From: Verrucomicrobiia bacterium
Lineage (GTDB): Bacteria > Verrucomicrobiota > Verrucomicrobiia > Verrucomicrobiales > DEV007
DNA: 64,000 bases
Assembly: GCA_030427505.1 (NCBI GenBank)
Contig: JAUICH010000008.1
Span: 124,001-188,000, forward strand
Reading direction: 5' to 3'
Shown here: positions 1 to 8,736 of the stretch, piece by piece
How positions within the stretch are numbered: the first letter of the stretch is position 1
Layout of the letters: every line of letters starts with the position of its first letter
Program-made: the position numbers and the translations under genes
The notes under the pieces: model-generated
What the model was told of the DNA's origin: nothing
Database searches by the model: none
The model's input: the letters and a program-made list of their open reading frames with translations, nothing else

Positions 1-2
1 GG

Positions 3-425
3 GAACGCTTTGCCATGGGCGTGGCCGACCCGTGCAGCGGGCTGCGATCCCTTTTTGCGTTGCTGATGACCGGGGCGCTGTATGGGTACTGGAAGTTTGG
101 GCAGACTTGGCGCGCGGCGACTCTGTTTCTCTGCGCGATTCCCCTCGCGTTGGCCGGGAATGTGATCCGCATCCTTCTCCTGCTGGGAGGTATCCGTTGG
201 CTGGGTGGTGAAGTCGCCATCGGAACGGAGGAAGATCCTACCCTCTTCCATACTGGCGCGGGACTCGTGGTGTTCGCCTTTGCCTTGGTGGGTTTGAATC
301 TGATCAGCCGATTGCTGGAAAGGCTTAACAGGGGAGGTGGGACTCCAACGGCTCGCCCGGTTTCAAACAAGGGCGCGGCTTCCGGAGAGAACTCCGGAGC
401 CCACCCCTCTCTCGCGTCTTGTTAG
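3..425 (+). CDS. Exosortase/archaeosortase family protein, C-terminal part (5' end outside window)
   Basis: The reading frame is open from base 3, so this is the tail of a longer gene. The fragment carries the exosortase signature: a catalytic Cys in DPCSGLR (Cys codon at 33-35), an Arg in GNVIRI, and a His in LFHTGAG, each next to hydrophobic membrane segments. Exosortases are integral membrane transpeptidase-like enzymes that sort proteins with a C-terminal PEP-CTERM-type tail, usually within exopolysaccharide loci. The last 30 or so residues are polar and low-complexity. The next gene encodes an EpsI-like partner, which supports the call. The Met at base 15 is internal to the conserved domain and is not the true start. 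Confidence 0.9.
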   Translation, partial: ERFAMGVADPCSGLRSLFALLMTGALYGYWKFGQTWRAATLFLCAIPLALAGNVIRILLLLGGIRWLGGEVAIGTEEDPTLFHTGAGLVVFAFALVGLNLISRLLERLNRGGGTPTARPVSNKGAASGENSGAHPSLASC

Positions 426-447
426 GGTGAACACTTCAGGCCAGACA

Positions 448-1164
448 ATGAAAGTGCCAGTCACGATCAAAGCCATTTCGTTTGCCCTTCTGGCGGCGGG
501 CACGGCGGCTTTTTGCGCGGGGAACAGCCAGCCCTCCACCGGAGCCGAGCCAGGGCTGTCCATGTATCTGCCGCCAGAGGTCAGTGAATGGCGGGGCGAG
601 ATCGTGGAAGCCAGCGAAGCGGAGAAACGCATTCTGCCGGCGGACACGGAAATCTCGAAAAGGCTGTATGAAAGGCGGAATGAAACGGGGCTGGATCAGG
701 TCTTCTGCACCATTGTTCTCAGCGGAAAAGACCGCACCAGCATCCACCGGCCGGAGATCTGTCTGACGGGACAGGGTTGGCGAATCGTGGATGCGGATAC
801 CGTGGCTTTCGATTTGTCCAACGGGGAGAACCTCAAGGCCCGGAGGCTGACTTTGCAACGGGATTTACCCGCCGCCGAGGAAGTGAAGGAAGAACGGATC
901 GCCACTGCCTACTATGTCTATTGGTTCGTGGGCAGCCGGGCCACCACGCCGGACCACTTCGACCGGATTCTCTCCACGGTCGGCAGCAACCTGCTCAGCA
1001 ACGACAATCCGCGTTGGGCCTACGTGGGTGTCCTGACGCTAGTCACCGATTCCCTGGTCGAAGGCGGGAACGGGCCGGAGGAGACGATGGAGATTTTGTC
1101 AGGATTTCTCGGAGACGCCGTTCCCCGATTTCAGACGGTCTTCGAACCGGTGGGTTGGTTTTGA
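448..1164 (+). CDS. Exosortase-associated EpsI family protein
   Basis: This is a 238-residue protein when started at ATG 448; an upstream in-frame ATG at 337 lies inside the exosortase gene and would add a polar extension before the signal peptide. Residues 1-24 form a signal peptide or membrane anchor. Residues 100-111 contain the typical EpsI motif HRPEICLTGQGW, with a conserved His and Cys. EpsI (DUF3485) proteins accompany exosortases and exopolysaccharide synthesis; their exact reaction is not settled. The gene lies 22 bases after the exosortase stop and is probably co-transcribed with it. Confidence 0.88.
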   Translation: MKVPVTIKAISFALLAAGTAAFCAGNSQPSTGAEPGLSMYLPPEVSEWRGEIVEASEAEKRILPADTEISKRLYERRNETGLDQVFCTIVLSGKDRTSIHRPEICLTGQGWRIVDADTVAFDLSNGENLKARRLTLQRDLPAAEEVKEERIATAYYVYWFVGSRATTPDHFDRILSTVGSNLLSNDNPRWAYVGVLTLVTDSLVEGGNGPEETMEILSGFLGDAVPRFQTVFEPVGWF

Positions 1165-1200
1165 AAGAACCGGATACGTAAGAGGCTTGGCGGAACTCAA

Positions 1201-1989
1201 TCAGTCATCGCCGAAACGTTTCAGCCCCGTCCATTGCAGAAAGGTTCCCCACAAAAATCCGGGGACGGCTTTCCGGTAGCGCGGCCAAAGCCGGGCGGGT
1301 TCGTGAACCAGCCGGTAGAACCACTCCAGGCCCGCGCGCTGAAGAGCGGGGGGCGCGGTAGGCATGAGGCCGGCGTGAAAGTCGAAGGCGGCGCCTACCC
1401 CGAGAAACACCAGGCCGCTGGTTTTTTTGACCATCTCCGCCATGAAGAGATCCTGTTTCGGCGTGCTCAGACCCACCCACACCAGGTCCGGCTTTGTGTC
1501 TTCCCATTGGCGGAGCAGGTCCGCTTCTTCTTCCGCGTTGAGGGGGCGAAAGGGGGGCGTGTAGGTGCCCACGATGTTCGCCTGAGGAAACCGTTTCAGG
1601 AGCCGGTCCCGTAACTGTTCCGCGACGCCTTCTTTTCCGCCGTAGAGAAAGTGACGCACTCCGGATTTCTGCCCGTGTTCGAAAACCGCCGCCATCAAAT
1701 CAGGACCGTAAACGCGGCCCATGTGGCGCTTTCCGTGCAGCCAGCGTCCCGTCCACACCACGGGCATGCCATCCGGCGTGTTGAAGAGGGACTCGCAAAA
1801 CGCGCGGCGCAGGGTGGGATCGCTTTGTGCTTCCACGATGCCGTGCGCTCCGGCAATGCAGACATAACCGCCTTCTTCACCAGCGGCCAGATTCAGCACG
1901 CGCTGGCAGGCGTCACCCAGGTTCAGGACGCCAATCGGCACGCCCAGCACGTCGATCTTTTCCGGTCCTGACCGTTCGCCCATACCCAT
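1201..1989 (-). CDS. WecG/TagA/CpsF family glycosyltransferase (GT26)
   Basis: The 262-residue product matches the WecG/TagA/CpsF family, which transfers a sugar (ManNAc or a related residue) to a lipid-linked intermediate at the inner membrane. Family features visible include the N-terminal IDVLGVPI segment, the TPDGMPVVW motif, YGPDL, FLYGGKEG, and the C-terminal GVGAAFDFHAG segment. The frame extends to a TTG at 2022, but ATG 1989 or ATG 1983 is more likely. ATG 1989 overlaps the ATG of the divergent GT4 gene at 1988 within one CATG, so the two genes share their start region. It ends 36 bases from the convergent EpsI gene. Confidence 0.88.
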   Translation of the reverse strand: MGMGERSGPEKIDVLGVPIGVLNLGDACQRVLNLAAGEEGGYVCIAGAHGIVEAQSDPTLRRAFCESLFNTPDGMPVVWTGRWLHGKRHMGRVYGPDLMAAVFEHGQKSGVRHFLYGGKEGVAEQLRDRLLKRFPQANIVGTYTPPFRPLNAEEEADLLRQWEDTKPDLVWVGLSTPKQDLFMAEMVKKTSGLVFLGVGAAFDFHAGLMPTAPPALQRAGLEWFYRLVHEPARLWPRYRKAVPGFLWGTFLQWTGLKRFGDD

Positions 1990-3250
1990 GCAGAGAAGAC
2001 CCCGAATCCTGGAAGTTTTCAACCGTTACCGCGAGTACGGCGGGGAAGACCTGGCCGTGGATCAGATCCATCGCCATCTTTCCCCGGAAGCGGACACGGA
2101 GCAAGCGCAGTTCCGCAGCGCGGATTGGATGGGACCCGGCGCGCCGCCTGTCTGGCAACAAGCGCTCTACATGTGGCGGAACCCCGAGGCCATGGAGCGG
2201 TTGAGGGAACTGAACGACTCCTTTCGTCCGGACGCCTGGCTGGTGCACAATGTTTTCCCCGTGGCGTCCGCCTCCGTGTTCCGGGAGGCCGGGAAACTGG
2301 GAGTGCCGCTCATCTTCATGCTGCACAACTACCGTCCCTTTGCCCTGAGCGGCTGGTGCGACGGGCCGGTGGACCTGAGCCGCCGCCGGTGGAATTTCCT
2401 GCACGAAAGCATCCGGGGAGCCTGGCAGGGATCTCGGCTGAAGAGCGCCTGGCTGTCTCTGGTCATGGAAAGCGCGCATGCCCTCGGCTGGTTCAAGAAC
2501 GTTTCCGCGTGGGTCGCCATTTCGAACTTCATGGCGGCTGAGCTGCGGAAGGCCGGCGTGCCGCCGGAGAAGATCCACGTCCTCCGCCACGCGTGGGAAC
2601 CCCAGCACCAGTCAGCGGCGTCCGAGGATCGGGGCTACTATCTTTTTATGGGCCGCCTGACGGAGGAAAAGGGCCTTTCGACCCTGCTGGCCGCGTGGCA
2701 GATCCTGGAAGAAAAGATGGGCGCCGCCGCGCCTGGACTGGTCATTGCCGGAGAGGGACCTCTGAAGCCTCTGGTTTTGGAGGCAGCGGAAAGTTCGAAG
2801 ACCATTGGCTACGCCGGTTTCGTGCGGAGCCACGAAAAGCACGCGCTGATCCGGCGGTGCCGCGCGATGGTCGTTCCCTCAGTGTGGGGTGAACCTCTGG
2901 GCTTGGTCACCTATGAAGCTTATGAAGCAGGTAAGCCGGTTCTGGCGGCCCGTTCCGGGGGGCTGGCGGAAACTGTCCTCAACGGCCAGACTGGCATCCT
3001 CCATCCGGCGGGCGATGCCGAAGAGCTGGCGGCGCATGTCCGGGTGCTGGAGCGCATGCCATACGCCGAACGCGCGGCCATGGGCCGCGCGGGCCGCGAC
3101 TGGTTGGAAGACCGGGCTTCGCCCGAACGTTGGCGGGCCCAGTTTGCTTCCATTCTAAGCTCCGCCACCCGCTGCCGCTTTTCTGCCTCTCCCGAAACTC
3201 ATCCCGTATGCACACCATCCGAAAGTTCCTTTATCCCATACTCTGGGTAG
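1988..3250 (+). CDS. Glycosyltransferase family 4 (GT-B fold)
   Basis: A 420-residue GT-B glycosyltransferase. The N-terminal half begins with VFNRYREYGGEDLAV, typical of the acceptor domain with its Gly-rich loop. The C-terminal nucleotide-sugar domain shows FMGRLTEEKGLSTLL, VIAGEGPL, and the EX7E-like stretch PSVWGEPLGLVTYEAYEAGKPV. It most likely adds a sugar to a cytoplasmic polysaccharide precursor; donor and acceptor cannot be read from the sequence. The 3' end overlaps the start of the O-antigen ligase gene by 43 bases, which suggests translational coupling in one polysaccharide operon. The last 25 or so residues look unlike the family and may reflect drift in the overlap. Confidence 0.85.
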   Translation: MQRRPRILEVFNRYREYGGEDLAVDQIHRHLSPEADTEQAQFRSADWMGPGAPPVWQQALYMWRNPEAMERLRELNDSFRPDAWLVHNVFPVASASVFREAGKLGVPLIFMLHNYRPFALSGWCDGPVDLSRRRWNFLHESIRGAWQGSRLKSAWLSLVMESAHALGWFKNVSAWVAISNFMAAELRKAGVPPEKIHVLRHAWEPQHQSAASEDRGYYLFMGRLTEEKGLSTLLAAWQILEEKMGAAAPGLVIAGEGPLKPLVLEAAESSKTIGYAGFVRSHEKHALIRRCRAMVVPSVWGEPLGLVTYEAYEAGKPVLAARSGGLAETVLNGQTGILHPAGDAEELAAHVRVLERMPYAERAAMGRAGRDWLEDRASPERWRAQFASILSSATRCRFSASPETHPVCTPSESSFIPYSG

Positions 3251-5139
3251 CGATCTTGATCGTTGCCGTGCTGGGCACGGGCACTGACATGACTTTTCAG
3301 TGGCCCGGCTATCTCCTGTTGGGTCTGGTGGCGGCGAGCAGCGTGTTCCTGATCCGGGGTGCCCGCCGGACGGCGCCCCGGTTTTTCTGGAGCTGCCTTT
3401 TTGCCACGGTTCTATTTCTAGCCTACGTCGCGGCGCGGGCGATCCAGTCACCAGTGGAATACTTTGCCCGTGAAGACCTGGCGCTGGCGGGGGCCTGCTG
3501 GGTTGTCTATGCGGCCTCGGCGCTGATTTTTCCCCGCACGGTGCACCGTTCGTGGACGGTCTGGGCTTTTCTGGCGGCGGCTCTTCTCAGCGTGGCGCTG
3601 TGTTTCTGGCAGTTTTTTGGGGATCAGGCGCAGTGGATTTTGCCCGGCTACTCACGCAATTACCTGGACCGCGCCGGAGGGGTCTTTAACAACCCCAATC
3701 ACCTGGCCGCTTTTCTGGCCATGCTCGCTTCATTTCTCGGCGGGTTCATCCTGTTTGGCCGGGGTAGCGTGGCCCGGCGGTTGTGGCTGGCCTTTGCCGT
3801 GGCGCTGTTGCTACTCGCCATGGGCATGACGAAGAGCCGGGGTGGATTGATCGCGGTGGCGGCGGGAGCGTCGGCCCTCGGCATCATGGCGATTCCCCTC
3901 CTGCGGACTTTCTGGAAAGACCGTTTCCCGCATGTGGCCACCGTGGCGGCGGTGGTGATCGCCGGGCTGGGCTCAGGGGCTCTCTGGCTGGGCGCCGGGC
4001 AACTGCGCCACCGGTTGGGGGGGCAGGTAGATCAGGAAGATTTCCGGCCCGCCATCTGGGCCTCCGCCCTGGAGCAGAACCGGCTGGAACCTCTCACTGG
4101 CACCGGCAGCCGCACGTTCCGGTACTACAGCCGCCAGTTCCGCCCCGAGAGTCTTCACGTTTCCGTGCCGGAGGCCGAATTTGCTCACAATGAGTATCTC
4201 CAGCTCCTGGCTGACTATGGGTGGATAGGCCTGCTGCTAGGGTTGTCCGTAGTGGGGACCCACCTGGTATCCGGGACGAGGTTTCTTCGCTGGTATGCCA
4301 AGCGGCAGTTTCCCCGGACGGGAGAAGCTGTCAGCGATCACCTGGGTCTCACCGCGGGTGCTCTAGCCGCGCTGGTGGCCGTGGCGGTGCATGCCTTTTT
4401 CGACTTCCACCTGCATGTGCCCGCCGTGGCCCTGCCGGCGGCCTTTGCGCTGGGCATCCTGGCCAATCCGCTCGGAGAACGCCAGCGCCGCCGGGTGGAA
4501 AAAGAGCCGACCCTGCCGATTGCCTTCTGGCTGGTCCGGGGCGGGACCGTAGCCGTTGGTGCCATGATGCTTTGGTTCGGTGGCCGCTTTGTGCGTTCGG
4601 AGTGGCACTACGAGCAGGCCCGGGTCGCCTATGTCCGGGGAAAGACGGACCTGACCACCTTCGGGCATCTCTACCGGGCACGAGAGCTGGATTCGCGAAA
4701 CCCGCACATTTTCCTCCTGAGCGGCCATGCGCATCTGAAGGCGCTGGAAAACGGCATGCCGGAGAAAATCTTACGGGCCTACGCGGAACGGGCCCTGGAT
4801 CACTATCTCATCGCCAGCCGTCTTTACCCTCAGGATACGGAGACCCTCATCAGTCTGGGGCAGGCGTACGATCTCCTGGGCGAGTTTGACGCGGCGGAGG
4901 TCTGTTATCGCCGGGCTCTCAAGGCGGCTCCGCTCTATGGAAATGTCATGATTGCGTATGCCGGGCACCTCGCCACGACCGGGCTGATGGCTGAAGCCGA
5001 AGCTCTCTATACTCTGGCCGCCAAGGCTCCGGCCTATCGCGACGATCAAGCGGCCTTTGAGGGCTTGCGCCAGATTGCTGAATTTCGCGAAACTGCTTAC
5101 GATGGACCAAAAACCGCCTGGGAAACCGGAACCCCCTGA
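3208..5139 (+). CDS. O-antigen ligase/Wzy-family membrane protein with C-terminal TPR repeats
   Basis: A 643-residue polytopic membrane protein. ATG 3208 begins a hydrophobic first segment; the frame stays open to 3130 inside the upstream gene, but that extension is polar and unlikely. Several transmembrane segments are followed by a large periplasmic loop and the Wzy_C-type motif FAHNEYLQLLADYGWIG, characteristic of O-antigen ligases and polymerases (PF04932), with a glycan-binding FNNPNHLA segment earlier. The last 150 or so residues form TPR-like helices (AYDLLGEFDAAEVCYRRAL). It likely ligates or polymerises an envelope glycan in the periplasm, in line with the flanking glycosyltransferases. 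Confidence 0.87.
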   Translation: MHTIRKFLYPILWVAILIVAVLGTGTDMTFQWPGYLLLGLVAASSVFLIRGARRTAPRFFWSCLFATVLFLAYVAARAIQSPVEYFAREDLALAGACWVVYAASALIFPRTVHRSWTVWAFLAAALLSVALCFWQFFGDQAQWILPGYSRNYLDRAGGVFNNPNHLAAFLAMLASFLGGFILFGRGSVARRLWLAFAVALLLLAMGMTKSRGGLIAVAAGASALGIMAIPLLRTFWKDRFPHVATVAAVVIAGLGSGALWLGAGQLRHRLGGQVDQEDFRPAIWASALEQNRLEPLTGTGSRTFRYYSRQFRPESLHVSVPEAEFAHNEYLQLLADYGWIGLLLGLSVVGTHLVSGTRFLRWYAKRQFPRTGEAVSDHLGLTAGALAALVAVAVHAFFDFHLHVPAVALPAAFALGILANPLGERQRRRVEKEPTLPIAFWLVRGGTVAVGAMMLWFGGRFVRSEWHYEQARVAYVRGKTDLTTFGHLYRARELDSRNPHIFLLSGHAHLKALENGMPEKILRAYAERALDHYLIASRLYPQDTETLISLGQAYDLLGEFDAAEVCYRRALKAAPLYGNVMIAYAGHLATTGLMAEAEALYTLAAKAPAYRDDQAAFEGLRQIAEFRETAYDGPKTAWETGTP

Positions 5140-5185
5140 TTTCTCTACTGGCGTTTCGCCTCAGAATCAGGAAACTACGGGGCAC

Positions 5186-6124
5186 ATGGCTTCGGAATTG
5201 AAAATCTTCAGCGGTTCGGCGCACCCCGCTCTGGCGGACGAAATTACTCGTTACCTGGGCGTGCACCGTTCGGACGCGACCGTCACCACCTTCCCGGACG
5301 GGGAAACCTTCGTAAAGATTAACGAAAACATCCGGGGCCGGGACGTCTTCATTGTTCAGCCCACCTGCCCGCCCACCAATCAGAACCTGATGGAGTTGCT
5401 GATCATGGTGGACGCCGCCCGCCGCGCCAGCGCGGAGCGCATTACGGCCGTGATTCCGTTTTTCGGATATGCCCGGCAGGACCGGAAAGACCAGCCCCGC
5501 GTCCCGATCACGGCCAAGCTGGTGGCGAACCTGCTGGTCGCCGCCGGGGTGCATCGCGTGCTGACCATGGACCTGCACGCGGGACAGATTCAGGGCTTTT
5601 TCGACATCCCGGTGGATCATCTTTACGCCATGCCGGTGCTCATCCAGTACCTGCGGCAGAACAACCTGCACGACAATCTGGTAGTGGTGTCACCCGACGT
5701 GGGGGGCATGAAAATGGCCCACGCCTATTCCACCGCGCTGGACGCGCCCCTGGCCATCGTGGCCAAACACCGCATCAGTGCCACCGAGGTGGAAGCGCTG
5801 GACGTGATCGGAGACGTGGATGGTTACCACGTCCTGATGGTGGACGACATCACGGAGACCGCCGGGACCCTCACCGCCGCCGCCAAGATCCTGAAACGCA
5901 ACGGCGCGCAGTCCATCTACGCCGGGGTTTCCCACGCGGTCTTGAAGGAGCTGGGCCAAAAACGGATTGAGGAATCCGAGATCGTGGAACTGATCTGTAC
6001 GAACAGCACTCCTTTCGCGAAGGGGAAAAAGGTGAATGTCGTCAGTGTGGCCGCTTTGCTCGGGGAAGGCATCCGCCGGATTCACCACGACGAATCGGTC
6101 ACTTCTCTCTTTGACATCTCCTGA
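5186..6124 (+). CDS. prs: Ribose-phosphate pyrophosphokinase (PRPP synthetase)
   Basis: Makes phosphoribosyl pyrophosphate from ribose 5-phosphate and ATP, feeding nucleotide, His and Trp synthesis. From ATG 5186 the protein is 312 residues, the usual family length. Visible motifs are FPDGE near the N-terminus, the PRPP synthetase signature DLHAGQIQGFFDIPVDHL, VVSPDVGGMKMA, the catalytic KHR, and the PRPP loop VDDITETAGT (usually DTAGT). An upstream ATG at 5102 is in frame but would add a non-conserved Pro-rich leader and lies within the ligase gene. It heads a housekeeping run with rplY, pth, rpsF and ssb. Confidence 0.96.
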   Translation: MASELKIFSGSAHPALADEITRYLGVHRSDATVTTFPDGETFVKINENIRGRDVFIVQPTCPPTNQNLMELLIMVDAARRASAERITAVIPFFGYARQDRKDQPRVPITAKLVANLLVAAGVHRVLTMDLHAGQIQGFFDIPVDHLYAMPVLIQYLRQNNLHDNLVVVSPDVGGMKMAHAYSTALDAPLAIVAKHRISATEVEALDVIGDVDGYHVLMVDDITETAGTLTAAAKILKRNGAQSIYAGVSHAVLKELGQKRIEESEIVELICTNSTPFAKGKKVNVVSVAALLGEGIRRIHHDESVTSLFDIS

Positions 6125-6265
6125 TCGGCGTCTTATTTTCCCCGCCCTTTTCCATCCTCCAGCCGAAAGCGGGCAGGAAGGGTTAAAAACCCTTCAATCG
6201 ATCCAGGGAATCAGGTGGTGGAAGCCGGGGATTTTTCTTTTTAACGTAACAGCCTAATTGGAGCC

Positions 6266-6886
6266 ATGTCTCAGAGAGTCACTTTGAAAGCCGAAAAACG
6301 CGATGCCGTGGGCCGCGGAGGAGCCAAGCGCCTGCGCCGGGAAGGCATCGTGCCGGCCGTCGTGTATGGAGCCGAGCAGCGGAACTACACCATCCAGATT
6401 TCCGCGAAGGATTTCAGCGACGTGCTCCGCCACACCACCAGTGAAAACTTCCTGGTGACGCTGGAGATCGAAGGCGCCAACGAAAAGTCAAAGCTGGCCA
6501 TCGTGCAGGACTACCAGAGCGACCCGCTTTCCGGTCAGATCGTCCATGTGGATTTCCACGCCGTGCGCGAAAACGAAGAAATTCACGCCAACCTCCCCAT
6601 TGTTTTGCATGGCGAGCCCATCGGCGTGAAGAGCGGTGGCTTGCTGGAGCATCAGCTTCACAACCTGGAAGTGCACTGTCTGCCCTCCAAACTTCCCGAA
6701 TCGCTTGAGTTGGACGTGACCAACCTGGAAGTCGGCGCCGCGGCGCACGTTTCCGACATCAAATTCCCGGAAGGCGTCCACACCTCCATGAACCAGGATG
6801 TGGTGGTGGCCATCGTGATCGCTTCCCGCGCGGCGGTTGCCGCCGAGGCGACCGGTGGAGAAGCGGCGGCGACTCCGGCTGCATAA
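6266..6886 (+). CDS. rplY: 50S ribosomal protein L25/Ctc
   Basis: A 206-residue member of the long L25/general stress protein Ctc family, which binds 5S rRNA. The N-terminal domain (about residues 1-95) shows KRDAVGRGGAKRLRREGIVPAVVYG and the HVDFHAV segment that ends it; the C-terminal TL5-type domain follows, with an acidic and Ala-rich tail. The long form with the C-terminal domain is the common bacterial arrangement outside enteric bacteria. It lies between prs and pth, a neighbour order seen in many bacteria, about 140 bases after prs. Confidence 0.95.
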   Translation: MSQRVTLKAEKRDAVGRGGAKRLRREGIVPAVVYGAEQRNYTIQISAKDFSDVLRHTTSENFLVTLEIEGANEKSKLAIVQDYQSDPLSGQIVHVDFHAVRENEEIHANLPIVLHGEPIGVKSGGLLEHQLHNLEVHCLPSKLPESLELDVTNLEVGAAAHVSDIKFPEGVHTSMNQDVVVAIVIASRAAVAAEATGGEAAATPAA

Positions 6887-7017
6887 GTCGCTCTCCCTTT
6901 CGGCGAGAGTCATTTTTTATTTCCTGTCTCCCGTTCACCCCGGAATCGGGTGGGGGAGACTGAGGTTCCGCCGCCGTGGACTCTGCCGCGTCTGAGACCG
7001 GAACACCCGCCGTCCAA

Positions 7018-7707
7018 ATGGTGGTGGGACTGGGGAACCCGGGAAAGAAGTACGAGGCCACGCGCCATAACGTGGGCTTCGTCATCGTGGATTCCCTGGC
7101 GTCCCGGGCTGGGCTGGCCTGGAAAAAGGAAAAGAAGTTCCAGGCTGAAGTGGCGCGCGGAACGCACTGCGTCTTTGTAAAGCCACAGACCTACATGAAC
7201 CTCAGTGGCCGCGCCGTGCAGTCGCTTTGTTCGTTTTACAAGATCCCGCCGCAGGCTGTCCTGGTGGTCTTTGATGACGCGGATCTTCCGCTCGGCCAAC
7301 TGCGTTTTCGCCTCTCTGGCTCGGCTGGAGGGCATAATGGGATCAAGTCCATTATCCAGACTCTGGGCACGGACAAGGTGCCCCGGCTGAAGGTTGGCAT
7401 CGGCCGGACAGAGGCCACGCGTGACGCCCGGCAGAAAATGGTGGGGCATGTCCTGGGACGCTTTGACGCCTCTGAAAAGGCGGAAATGGAAAAATCTCTG
7501 GCGCGTGCCGAGGATGCGGTAAATTATGCGCTCTCCCGCGGCCTTGGGGCGGCGATGAATCAATTTAACGAAAAGCCGAAAAAACCAAAGAAACAGCCCA
7601 AGCCGAAATCTGAAACTAAACCAGACACGGAATCAAAATCCCCAAGCCAGGAGGCAGCCGGGAATGGCTCCCCGGTGAACGACCAAGGTCATGAAAAGGA
7701 AATATGA
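7018..7707 (+). CDS. pth: Peptidyl-tRNA hydrolase with basic C-terminal tail
   Basis: Releases tRNA from prematurely dropped peptidyl-tRNA. ATG 7018 gives a protein that starts MVVGLGNPG, as expected for the family; an in-frame GTG at 6976 would add 14 residues. Catalytic features are all visible: Asn in GNPG, His in TRHNVGF, Asp in FDDADLP, and the GSAGGHNGIKSII loop. The enzyme core ends near residue 175; after it comes a Lys/Pro/Ser-rich tail of about 50 residues, which is unusual and could bind RNA or simply be spacer. Its 3' end overlaps rpsF by 17 bases. Confidence 0.95.
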   Translation: MVVGLGNPGKKYEATRHNVGFVIVDSLASRAGLAWKKEKKFQAEVARGTHCVFVKPQTYMNLSGRAVQSLCSFYKIPPQAVLVVFDDADLPLGQLRFRLSGSAGGHNGIKSIIQTLGTDKVPRLKVGIGRTEATRDARQKMVGHVLGRFDASEKAEMEKSLARAEDAVNYALSRGLGAAMNQFNEKPKKPKKQPKPKSETKPDTESKSPSQEAAGNGSPVNDQGHEKEI

Positions 7708-7978
7708 AGGTGTGATCGTCCTGAATACGCAGGGCGCCGAAGAGAAAGTCGATGAGCTTGTGAGCGGCATCGGCAAAGAAATCGAAGAAGAAGGCGGCAA
7801 GCTCGAGCAGATCGACAAGCTGGGCCGGAAGGAATTCGCCTACAACGCGCGGCATCTCGCGCACGGCTACTATGTGAATTATCATTTCGAAGCCGAGCCC
7901 GAGATCATCGAAAAACTACGCGGCCGTCTGCAGATGAACGGTACCGTTCACTTGCAGTACTATCAGCGGAAGAACTGA
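7691..7978 (+). CDS. rpsF: 30S ribosomal protein S6
   Basis: A 95-residue S6 protein, full length for the family. It opens with KRKYEGVIVLNT and contains the LGRKEFAYNARHLAHGYYVNYHF segment typical of the S6 beta-sheet that contacts S18 and 16S rRNA. The start codon lies inside the 3' end of pth, suggesting coupled translation. The ssb gene follows after about 100 bases. The usual partner genes rpsR and rplI are not present downstream, because a terminator closes the unit after ssb. Confidence 0.95.
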   Translation: MKRKYEGVIVLNTQGAEEKVDELVSGIGKEIEEEGGKLEQIDKLGRKEFAYNARHLAHGYYVNYHFEAEPEIIEKLRGRLQMNGTVHLQYYQRKN

Positions 7979-8076
7979 GCGAGCCCGCTCTGGCGCGTTT
8001 GTGAGGAGGGCGGGTACTACCGCCCGGCCAAAGAAATGATGGCCAAGCCCGGCCACTGCTCCTATTCTCTGGTCTC

Positions 8077-8625
8077 ATGGCAAATTTGAACAAAGTAATG
8101 CTCATCGGGAACCTGACCCGGGATCCTGAGGTGCGTTACACCCCGAAAGGAACGGCAGTGACCGACATTGGTCTGGCCGTGAACCGGCAATACTCCACGG
8201 ACGAAGGGGAGCGCCGCGAGGAGACGACCTTTGTGGACGTGACCTTGTGGGGCCGCCAGGCGGAGATTGCCGGCCAGTACATGAAAAAAGGCCGGCCCAT
8301 CTACGTGGAAGGCCGCCTTCAGATGGACACCTGGGAAGACAAGCAGTCCGGTCAGAAACGCAGCCGGCTGAAAATCGTGGGGGACAGCTTTCAATTCCTC
8401 GGCGGCCGTGGCGACGATAGCGGTGACTCCGGCGGAGGCGGCGGGGGTGGCCGTGGCGACTACTCCCGTGGCGGAGGAGGAAGTAGCGGCGGTGGCGGCG
8501 GTGGATACCGTTCCCGTGAAGAACCTTCCTACTCTGGTGGCGGTAGCGACAGTGGAGGCTCCAGCGGTGGAGGTGGCGGAGGCGGCTACTCTCAGGAGGA
8601 AGAAGAGGACGACATTCCGTTTTAA
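8077..8625 (+). CDS. ssb: Single-stranded DNA-binding protein
   Basis: A 182-residue SSB. The OB-fold (about residues 1-108) shows NKVMLIGNLTRDPEVRYTP, FVDVTLWGRQAE and YVEGRLQMDTWED. It is followed by a very Gly/Ser-rich linker of about 60 residues and the acidic tip ending DDIPF, the peptide that recruits replication and repair partners. It coats single-stranded DNA in replication, recombination and repair. Position after rpsF is conserved in many bacteria. The Gly-rich linker is encoded by GGY-rich DNA and may vary in length between strains. Confidence 0.96.
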   Translation: MANLNKVMLIGNLTRDPEVRYTPKGTAVTDIGLAVNRQYSTDEGERREETTFVDVTLWGRQAEIAGQYMKKGRPIYVEGRLQMDTWEDKQSGQKRSRLKIVGDSFQFLGGRGDDSGDSGGGGGGGRGDYSRGGGGSSGGGGGGYRSREEPSYSGGGSDSGGSSGGGGGGGYSQEEEEDDIPF

Positions 8626-8672
8626 GGTCCTCGTCCTCAGATCGCGCTTTGCGATTGTTTCATTTTCGAACC

Positions 8673-8707
8673 AGCCCCACCGGCCCTTTGCGGCGGTGGG
8701 GCTTTTT
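8673..8707 (+). terminator. Intrinsic terminator after ssb
   Basis: A perfect 10-bp stem, AGCCCCACCG (8673-8682) with CGGTGGGGCT (8694-8703), has an 11-base loop and is followed by a run of T residues ending at 8707. It closes the prs-rplY-pth-rpsF-ssb run and separates it from the convergent helicase gene. Confidence 0.88.
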
Positions 8708-8736
8708 CGTGCCCTGGTTTCGCCTTTTCCGGAGGC

